The position numbers and the translations under genes were made by a program. Positions 6,550 through 12,008 of a DNA stretch of 12,008 nt are shown here, piece by piece (position 1 is the first letter of the stretch; each line of letters opens with the position of its first letter). The stretch covers positions 1-12,008 of the forward strand of contig JACOVM010000046.1 of the NCBI GenBank assembly GCA_016177345.1. The letters run 5' to 3'. The notes beneath the pieces are model-generated. The model made no database searches and had not been told where the DNA came from. It was given only the letters and a program-made list of their open reading frames with translations. This stretch comes from Candidatus Woesearchaeota archaeon (GTDB lineage: Archaea > Nanobdellota > Nanobdellia > Woesearchaeales > UBA12501).

Positions 6550-7494
6550 TTAATACACCTTCTTCACAGCATAATTTTTTGATGACGATTGCTTATAATA
6601 AGTCTTAATTGCAATGTCTGCCAGAATGCCTGACAAGAGGAACTGCACCCCAAGGATAACGCTAAGAATTGATAAGGTGGGGAGGAATGTCTCCGAGAGA
6701 TCCTGGTTCTCAACAATCTTCAAGTACACTGCGATAATTCCGCAGATGACGCCGAAGAATCCAAGGAGAAATCCCAGAAACCCAAACAAGTGGATTGGCC
6801 GCGCAGAGTATTTCTGCCAAAAGGCTACAACCAGCAAGTCAAGAAAACCCTTGAATACGCGCTTGACGGTATATTTCGTTGTACCAAATCGTCTTGGGTG
6901 GTGTTGAACTTTTAGTTCTCCAATCCTAAACCCTTTCCATTTAAGCAGCGCTGGAATGAATCGATGCATCTCACCATACAATTCAAGGTCGTCAAAACAC
7001 TCTTTTCGGTACGCCTTGAGGGTGCATCCTGAATCATGAGTCCTTTCTCCAGTTAGTGTTGCCCGGAGAAGATATGCGATTCGCGACAAAAATCTCTTCA
7101 TTATCGGATCCTGCCTCTGATGCCTCCAGCCGCTAACAACATCGTATTGGCCTTCTTCCATCTTTTGGAGCAGCTTTGGAATGTCTGTGGGATCATTTTG
7201 CAAGTCTGCATCAAGGGTGATTATAATACTTCCTTTTGCTTCCTTAATGCCCGCCATAAGCGCCGCGGTCTGCCCAAAATTTCTTCGTAACTGAACAATT
7301 TTCAACTTCTTTTTCCCTTTCTCTCTTGCCTTTAAAGAAAGAAGATGCCGAAGAGTACCATCCCTACTCCCGTCATCAACAAAAACAAGTTCATAGTTTG
7401 TTCCTAACTGGTCGAGAACGTTTCTGAGCTCTTGGTATAAAAGTCCTACATTTTGTTCTTCATTATACGTTGGAATAACAATGGAAAGCTGCAT
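6550..7494 (-). CDS. Polyprenyl-phosphate family 2 glycosyltransferase
   Basis: The 314-residue GT2 enzyme belongs to the dolichyl-phosphate mannose synthase/GtrB-like group. It should move a sugar from a nucleotide donor to a membrane polyprenyl phosphate on the cytoplasmic face. Visible motifs are IVIPTYNEE (5-13), VDDGSRDGT (39-47), RRNFGQTAALMAGI (70-83), the metal-binding DADLQND (95-101), THDSGCTLKAYR (152-163) and RRFGTTKY (201-208). Two C-terminal membrane segments follow, about 231-258 and 270-292, then a short Lys/Ser-rich tail. I chose the ATG at 7494 because GGAG lies eight bases before it and the family begins with this strand; an in-frame GTG at 7503 would sit directly against that GGAG. 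It lies in line with the oligosaccharyltransferase and epimerase genes, suggesting a role in lipid-linked glycan assembly. The sugar is unknown. Confidence 0.9.
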   Translation of the reverse strand: MQLSIVIPTYNEEQNVGLLYQELRNVLDQLGTNYELVFVDDGSRDGTLRHLLSLKAREKGKKKLKIVQLRRNFGQTAALMAGIKEAKGSIIITLDADLQNDPTDIPKLLQKMEEGQYDVVSGWRHQRQDPIMKRFLSRIAYLLRATLTGERTHDSGCTLKAYRKECFDDLELYGEMHRFIPALLKWKGFRIGELKVQHHPRRFGTTKYTVKRVFKGFLDLLVVAFWQKYSARPIHLFGFLGFLLGFFGVICGIIAVYLKIVENQDLSETFLPTLSILSVILGVQFLLSGILADIAIKTYYKQSSSKNYAVKKVY

Positions 7495-7531
7495 GACCCC
7501 CACTCCAAATTCTTTTGCCTGCCAATTAGGT

Positions 7532-7588
7532 TACCATGCTTCTTTATGGTATAGCAAACCTCATTGATTTATGAACAGATTTAATGAG
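7532..7588. repeat. Two small hairpins in the spacer before the glycosyltransferase gene
   Basis: taccat (7532-7537) pairs with atggta (7546-7551), and ctcatt (7560-7565) pairs with aatgag (7583-7588). Each is a 6-bp perfect stem in a 103-base spacer. They may be chance or may mark the end of the upstream transcript; no T-run follows on the minus strand. Confidence 0.3.
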
Positions 7589-7597
7589 ATTCTGCTA

Positions 7598-8575
7598 TTA
7601 CTTTGAAGCTTCCTGCTGATGGTACCAGGCTACGAATCGAGCAAGGCCTTCCCCTATTTTAATCTTTGGTTTATAACCGAGAAGGCGTTGAGCCTTTGAA
7701 ATATCAGCATAGGTTACAGAAACATCACCGGGTGGCAAAGGGTGGTGCTCTTGAATGGCCTTTTTTCCAAGGAGCTCTTCTAAAATGGTGATAATTCTCC
7801 TGAGCTCGACAGGAGATGAATTTCCCAGATTAATGATTTCAAACTTCATTGGTGTATTGAGCGCTGCGATGATCCCCTCAACGATGTCTGTAACAAAGGT
7901 ATAATCCCTCTGGGTAGTTCCTTCTCCAAACACCTGGATCGGGGTTGATTCGAGGATTGCCTTGGTAAATTTGTACACCATCATGTCTGGCCTTCCTCGT
8001 GGGCCATAAACGGTAAAAAAACGAAGACAAGTAATTGGAAAGCCGTACAGCCGGTGATAACAATACGAATACAGCTCACATGCCCGCTTTGTAACACCAT
8101 ACGGGCTGATAATATTTTCTACGATATCTGTTTCAGAGAATGGAACTTTAGTATTGGTTCCATAAATGCTAGATGAGGATGCAACAATAAGATGTTTAAT
8201 GTCATGTTTTCTGCAAAGCTCCAGGATGACAAGTGTTCCAATAATATTGTCATCGACATATACTTGCGGATTGTTGATTGATGCCCTGACCCCTGCCCGG
8301 GCAGCGAGATGAACAATATGGGTAACCCTGTTCTTTCTGACAATATCCTCCATTGCATCATAATCTGTAATATCCTGCTGGCAGATAACAACATTTGCTT
8401 TCTGTCGAATGAACGCCAAGTTTTCTTCCTTCCGCCTTGGGTCATAATAATTGTTGATAGAATCAACGATAACAATGCGCTCATTCTGGTGTATCAGGGC
8501 TTCTGCGAGATGGCTTCCAATAAATCCAGCCCCACCTGTGATAAGAATTACCTTTGACCCTTTCTGTTCGTTCAT
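7598..8575 (-). CDS. UDP-glucuronate 4-epimerase-like SDR
   Basis: The 325-residue extended SDR closely follows the UDP-glucuronate 4-epimerase pattern (UDP-GlcA to UDP-GalA). Visible are TGGAGFIGS (13-21), INNYYDPRRKEENL (40-53), HLAARAGVR (89-97), SSSSIYGTNTKVPFSE (133-148), catalytic YGVTKRACEL (159-168) and RFFTVYGPRGRPDMM (185-199). Length is normal. The usual DN before the YYDP segment is DS here (38-39), a minor change near the cofactor ribose site. It follows the oligosaccharyltransferase gene after a 98-base spacer and precedes the glycosyltransferase. A uronic acid in the N-glycan would fit what is known of several archaea, but that is inference. No clear Shine-Dalgarno precedes the ATG. 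Substrate could also be another UDP-sugar. Confidence 0.88.
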   Translation of the reverse strand: MNEQKGSKVILITGGAGFIGSHLAEALIHQNERIVIVDSINNYYDPRRKEENLAFIRQKANVVICQQDITDYDAMEDIVRKNRVTHIVHLAARAGVRASINNPQVYVDDNIIGTLVILELCRKHDIKHLIVASSSSIYGTNTKVPFSETDIVENIISPYGVTKRACELYSYCYHRLYGFPITCLRFFTVYGPRGRPDMMVYKFTKAILESTPIQVFGEGTTQRDYTFVTDIVEGIIAALNTPMKFEIINLGNSSPVELRRIITILEELLGKKAIQEHHPLPPGDVSVTYADISKAQRLLGYKPKIKIGEGLARFVAWYHQQEASK

Positions 8576-8607
8576 GGTTGGCGTGTTTAGTGGATTTTTT
8601 TGCCTAT

Positions 8608-8640
8608 TATGTCAAGTAGTTTTTTATGTTAAGTAGTTTT
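8608..8640. repeat. 17-bp tandem repeat with overlapping hairpin
   Basis: tatgtcaagtagttttt (8608-8624) and tatgttaagtagtttt (8625-8640) differ at one base. The second copy forms a 6-bp hairpin, aagtag (8631-8636) with ctactt (8642-8647); the first copy can instead pair caagtag (8613-8619) with ctacttg (8642-8648). It lies between the oligosaccharyltransferase stop and the epimerase start. On the transcribed strand there is no T-run, so it is not an obvious terminator. Confidence 0.75.
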
Positions 8641-8673
8641 GCTACTTGCTCTTATTTTGCACTTATCTATTAT

Positions 8674-11600
8674 CTATTCTGGAGCAGAAGGCTCTGGAAC
8701 TACTCCCTGAATAAGAGGTTGTGATCGTATATCCTGATCTTCCTGCTTGCCTTCCCAATCGATCTTCCAGGTGTAGATGTTCCAGTTGTTTATTGCTGCT
8801 TGGTGGCCGAAGAAGTCAAAATGATCTAAGCCCCCATTATCCTGGAAGTAAAAGAGCCTGGTAAACATGCTTCCTGCCAATCGATAATCCAAAACAAGGC
8901 TTCTGATCTGGCCTTCCCCGGCAGGGAACAGCGCTAAGGAAAACCCAATCGGAGGATTTTCAAGGTCGCTTTGTTTGGTGAACAATACCTTATTTTGAAA
9001 TTTATTGTTTTGATCCATGTATGCAAGAGAAAAAGGAGGGTATTTTTCTCTTGTATTTTCAATGACAGCAGTCATATCAGCTAAGTTGATGCTAACCACG
9101 AACGGCTGGCTCTGCCCTGGAATACCATGCTGGCAGGTTGCAATATTGTTTTGCACAGGGCATGTTGTTGCTGATTGGTAAGCTGGCCAGGGGCTGATCC
9201 AGTTATTGGCTTCCTGTTCTGATGTTAACGACTGGACACTGAAATAGGTTTCTTCTGCTGTCTTCTCATCATAGCCAAGATTATCCATCAGGAATTTCTT
9301 TCCCTCACTCATTGACTGCTTTTCTTTCCCAACATTTGCCCATGCGCTTGCCCGTTCAAAATTCCAGCCACCAAAGTGCGCCCACACACCTGATTTGGAG
9401 ATCATATCTTCGCTGGTGATAAAGAAATTTTCTGGAGGATTGCAATGGGTTTTTTGCAGCGCTTGCTCGACGACGGTCTTTGGAACCTGCTTTTCAAGGA
9501 TTGCCTTTGCCTCTTTTTTATCTTTTACGATAATCTCATAAAGGAGATTAACAGTCTTAACAGGATTTTTCAATTCCTTATCTAAGATTTCGAACGCGTC
9601 ATTCCCCCCGCAGTCTAGCATTCGAAGAATCCCAACAGCTTCTGCTTCATTGTCAGTGAGAAGCACTTTTCCCATCCAATGAGCATGTGGCCTGTTTTGG
9701 GAAGCTCCATCAAAGGTTACTGCCCTGTCAGCTCCTGCTTTGAACCAATGGCCAAAGTCCCACCACGAATTAATAATAGCATCCTCCTTTGAGTTCTCTT
9801 TTATCTTTACCAGAGTAAACTCCCAAGCGTCATTGTATGATGGTGTGCTCGCATACCCCATATATTTTGATTCCGCGCACATGCCATGCTTGCACAGCGA
9901 TGGAGGAAGGAGAGAGATAACTCCAATGAGAAAAAGGAATATAATAACGCTAATCGCACTCGTCAGCAGCGCTGGAACATGGAGCTCTTTTTCGAAAAAT
10001 GAGCTTACTTTTTTTTCTACAAGGGACAAGCTCATTGATACTGCGAGAACAAATGGGGGAATAGCAAGCATGACAAATCGAATTCCTTTTGTTGCTGCGT
10101 ACCAGGTTCCCAAAAACCAGATAACCAGGAGGAGGCTGTATAAAATAGCCGCACTGTGCTCTTCCTTTTCCCCTTTACCCATAATTGCTTTTAGTACCAA
10201 AAGAATAATGCCAAGAATAGCTAAAGACATCAATATTTTTCCAACTGTTCTGCCGCCACTAACTATGTCAACCACTTGCCTTGTTGATACATCGTTGAGC
10301 TCTGCAACGGTAGTGTACACGTTTGGCCAGATGACGGTGGATTGAGTCGCTGCTTTAAGATTAATGAAGCTAAGAGGCTGGCGGACAGATTCAGTAAATG
10401 TTTGAACATTTGTAATCAAGCTTATTGATATTCCTGCCACTGCAATAAATAGGATAACGGTAAGAAGAATATCCCTCAGGGTTCCATGAAGGAGCTCTTT
10501 TTTAAGGTCATTCCTATATTGAAAGAGAAGGTAACAGAAGTATATTCCTGTTATTGCGAGAATAAAATCAAAAGCGTACCACCAGCCTTCCCATGCAAAA
10601 CTGAACAAGCCAATACTAACGCCACTGAGGATAGCCCATAAGAGCCGTCTTTTTCTCTCTTCTGCAGTCATTGCTTGTATAAAAAAGAAGAATATGAGCA
10701 GTGAGAAAAAAATAGAGTATGCGTCAGTATCTGATGTCCCCCCTAGTGTTCGTGACATAAACGTTGGATGAACTGCAATAAGCATAGCGCTGAAAAAGCC
10801 ACTCATGGGGCCCCCCAATTTTCTTCCTAAGAAAAAGGCTGGAATGACTGAAAGTATCGCGATGATTGCTTGTGAAAAAAAGATTACACCCATTGGTGTT
10901 GTATCTCTATTAAATATCTTGACGACCTTGTAGAGATACGCGCCGAAGTACGGGTGTAGGGTTTGTCGAATTGGCCTTCCATTTGGGGCAAGCATGTGCA
11001 TGTCAATGTATGTTCCATTCACTTCCTTATCTCCCATAAATCCGTGGTCGATAACGTCAAGAGAATACCTATACCAGTACCAGGTGTCAATATCTGAAAG
11101 GTACGTTTGGCCTTTCTCATCCTTGAAATGCTGCCTTAGCTGGTCTGCCACATTAGCGACTTGCTGGTCATATACGTTTCGTTGTTGTTCCTTAAACTTG
11201 TTCAGCTCTGCGTCAATAAGGCTATTCCGATTTGCTGAAGGAAGGTTAGGGTATTGCTGATCGATCGCAGCAGAAATCTGGCTTCGATACGCATTATTAA
11301 CTGTGTTAACGGCCCAGTCATTTGTAACTGGCATGTACAAAGGCTGGACTCTAATCAGAAGAGCAAATAAGAGTGGAATAAGGATGAGAAATATGGTTTT
11401 GTGTTGCTTGATGAAGTGAAGAATGCCTTTTCCAACAGACTTTAAATCCCCCACAGTAAAAGAAAGCTCTTGTTCGTTTTTTTCTTTATTTTCCTTATCT
11501 GGTTCTTGTTTCTCTTTCTTGTCTTCTTCTTGATGGCTTTTTTCAGAGTGAATTTGGCTGCTTTTTTCAGAGTGGGCCTGGCTGCTTTTCTCACTATCCT

Positions 11601-11790
11601 GGTTTTTACCATCATGGGCTTCTTGGTCTTTTGATTCTTTGTCTTTTGCTTTTCTCTTAAAGAACGAGGTTATCTTTCTGAAGTCAATGGCAATCTCTTC
11701 TTGTGCTGGTGAATTCTTTAAATTCTTTATATTGCTCACTTCCTCTTCTTTAGCATGATGAGCGTGCTCTTTGCTATCCTCTTTATCCAT
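8674..11790 (-). CDS. aglB: AglB/STT3-type oligosaccharyltransferase
   Basis: The 1038-residue membrane protein is the catalytic subunit that transfers a lipid-linked glycan to Asn in N-X-S/T sites outside the membrane. A charged, low-complexity cytoplasmic region (1-130) precedes roughly 11-13 membrane segments between about 132 and 628. The catalytic signatures are present: a first acidic motif DID (233-235) in the large first loop, SDTD (353-356), TTVAE (493-497) like the TIXE loop, and WWDFG (676-680) at the start of the soluble domain. SEDMISKSGVW (793-803) corresponds to the region of the DK/MI motif that reads the +2 Ser/Thr; I could not assign the canonical spacing. The start is fixed by a TATA box 27 bases upstream. 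The N-terminal extension with an eight-residue repeat is unusual. It heads the glycan gene row. Confidence 0.95.
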   Translation of the reverse strand: MDKEDSKEHAHHAKEEEVSNIKNLKNSPAQEEIAIDFRKITSFFKRKAKDKESKDQEAHDGKNQDSEKSSQAHSEKSSQIHSEKSHQEEDKKEKQEPDKENKEKNEQELSFTVGDLKSVGKGILHFIKQHKTIFLILIPLLFALLIRVQPLYMPVTNDWAVNTVNNAYRSQISAAIDQQYPNLPSANRNSLIDAELNKFKEQQRNVYDQQVANVADQLRQHFKDEKGQTYLSDIDTWYWYRYSLDVIDHGFMGDKEVNGTYIDMHMLAPNGRPIRQTLHPYFGAYLYKVVKIFNRDTTPMGVIFFSQAIIAILSVIPAFFLGRKLGGPMSGFFSAMLIAVHPTFMSRTLGGTSDTDAYSIFFSLLIFFFFIQAMTAEERKRRLLWAILSGVSIGLFSFAWEGWWYAFDFILAITGIYFCYLLFQYRNDLKKELLHGTLRDILLTVILFIAVAGISISLITNVQTFTESVRQPLSFINLKAATQSTVIWPNVYTTVAELNDVSTRQVVDIVSGGRTVGKILMSLAILGIILLVLKAIMGKGEKEEHSAAILYSLLLVIWFLGTWYAATKGIRFVMLAIPPFVLAVSMSLSLVEKKVSSFFEKELHVPALLTSAISVIIFLFLIGVISLLPPSLCKHGMCAESKYMGYASTPSYNDAWEFTLVKIKENSKEDAIINSWWDFGHWFKAGADRAVTFDGASQNRPHAHWMGKVLLTDNEAEAVGILRMLDCGGNDAFEILDKELKNPVKTVNLLYEIIVKDKKEAKAILEKQVPKTVVEQALQKTHCNPPENFFITSEDMISKSGVWAHFGGWNFERASAWANVGKEKQSMSEGKKFLMDNLGYDEKTAEETYFSVQSLTSEQEANNWISPWPAYQSATTCPVQNNIATCQHGIPGQSQPFVVSINLADMTAVIENTREKYPPFSLAYMDQNNKFQNKVLFTKQSDLENPPIGFSLALFPAGEGQIRSLVLDYRLAGSMFTRLFYFQDNGGLDHFDFFGHQAAINNWNIYTWKIDWEGKQEDQDIRSQPLIQGVVPEPSAPE
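11537..11584. repeat. 24-bp in-frame repeat in the N-terminal extension of AglB
   Basis: The segment cttttttcagagtg recurs at 11537 and 11561, a 24-base period, with a degraded third copy from 11585. It encodes HSEKSSQA, HSEKSSQI and HSEKSHQE (residues about 73-88 and flanks), a hydrophilic octapeptide repeat on the cytoplasmic side. Confidence 0.85.
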
Positions 11791-11813
11791 TTCTGTGCGG
11801 TTGCAGGGTTTGG

Positions 11814-11821
11814 TATATAAA
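11814..11821 (-). promoter_or_regulatory. TATA box of the oligosaccharyltransferase gene
   Basis: The minus strand reads TTTATATA, centred 27 bases before the A of the ATG at 11790. This is the expected archaeal spacing from TATA box to transcription start, so the mRNA is predicted to be leaderless or nearly so. No Shine-Dalgarno lies before the ATG (CCGCACAGAA), which agrees. Confidence 0.75.
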
Positions 11822-11882
11822 TGTTCTGGCGAGAAAAGCAGCTGAAAAAGTGAGATACCAGTTTGATGCTTATTCCTTTTTC

Positions 11883-11911
11883 TTATCCTTCGTACTTTAA
11901 AAGAAGGATAA
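11883..11911. promoter_or_regulatory. 9-bp palindrome enclosing a TATA-like core
   Basis: ttatccttc (11883-11891) is the exact reverse complement of gaaggataa (11903-11911); the 11-base centre contains ctttaaaa. It lies in the 164-base region between the oligosaccharyltransferase ATG and the possible divergent start at 11955. A repressor site over a TATA box of the plus-strand gene would look like this, but no regulator is visible. Confidence 0.45.
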
Positions 11912-11917
11912 AAATAA

Positions 11918-11945
11918 TCACGCCACTCACTGCGTTCGGGCGTGA
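11918..11945 (-). repeat. GC-rich hairpin related to the one at 6326-6352
   Basis: tcacgcc (11918-11924) pairs with ggcgtga (11939-11945). After a one-base bulge the apex, read on the minus strand, is cGAacGCAgtGAg. This matches the cGAgcAAAgcGAg apex at 6333-6345, with gc/gc replaced by ac/gt, so pairing is kept. Confidence 0.6.
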
Positions 11946-11954
11946 ACGGGGGCT

Positions 11955-12008
11955 ATGGCACAATCGCTATTGAAGAAAAGAATTGAGCCCTTTTTTCTTG
12001 CTCCTCAA
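11955..12008 (+). CDS. Possible start of a divergent gene, cut by the window edge
   Basis: An ATG at 11955, preceded by a GGGGG run two bases upstream, opens a frame that stays open for the remaining 18 codons: MAQSLLKKRIEPFFLAPQ. A TATA-like ctttaaaa lies about 55 bases upstream. Eighteen codons are too few to recognise a family, and the frame could be chance. Confidence 0.35.
   Translation, partial: MAQSLLKKRIEPFFLAPQ

Noticed and set aside
8608..8648. Transcription terminator
   Set aside because: The hairpins here are followed by T-runs only on the plus strand, whereas both flanking genes are read on the minus strand.
9740..10345. 201-codon plus-strand open frame opposite the oligosaccharyltransferase gene
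   Set aside because: It is antisense to conserved membrane segments and the WWDFG region of a clear gene, and its protein shows no domain.
1..12008. CRISPR array
   Set aside because: The direct repeats seen are two- or three-copy tandem duplications with no regular unique spacers and no cas genes.

Overview
This is a compact, AT-rich window that reads as archaeal, most plausibly a DPANN-type lineage such as Woesearchaeota or Pacearchaeota; the lineage is inference. The archaeal signs are an AglB/STT3-type oligosaccharyltransferase with a WWDFG motif, a NurA-type nuclease, TATA boxes about 23-27 bases from start codons (leaderless mRNAs) and few Shine-Dalgarno sequences. All six complete genes lie on the minus strand, so transcription runs from high to low coordinates. 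A possible divergent gene begins at the right edge on the plus strand.

In transcription order: (1) 11790-8674, AglB-type oligosaccharyltransferase with a long charged N-terminal extension; (2) 8575-7598, UDP-glucuronate 4-epimerase-like SDR; (3) 7494-6550, membrane-anchored family 2 glycosyltransferase of the dolichyl-phosphate type; (4) a 517-base gene-free stretch, 6033-6549, holding a 370-base element (6141-6510) bounded by a 17-bp inverted repeat and packed with nested hairpins; (5) 6032-3339, one protein joining an SDR epimerase, a sugar-1-phosphate nucleotidyltransferase and a GmhB-like phosphatase; (6) 3342-2362, an HddA-like GHMP kinase that overlaps gene 5 by four bases; (7) 2291-1275, another SDR epimerase; (8) 1258-35, a NurA-domain protein.

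Genes 1-3 and 5-7 form a glycan and N-glycosylation locus. The kinase, phosphatase and nucleotidyltransferase are three of the four activities of the GDP-D-glycero-alpha-D-manno-heptose pathway; the GmhA isomerase is not in the window. The SDR proteins would modify nucleotide sugars, the glycosyltransferase would load a sugar on a polyprenyl phosphate, and AglB would transfer the finished glycan to protein.

The least explained feature is the 370-base inverted-repeat element, which could be a MITE-like non-autonomous mobile element or a large structured RNA. One of its hairpins shares an apical motif (tandem G-A mismatches, two pairs, triloop), with a compensatory pair change, with a hairpin near the right end. 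A second pattern is the frequency of short tandem duplications (11-24 bp) in intergenic spacers, protein linkers and a gene tail.
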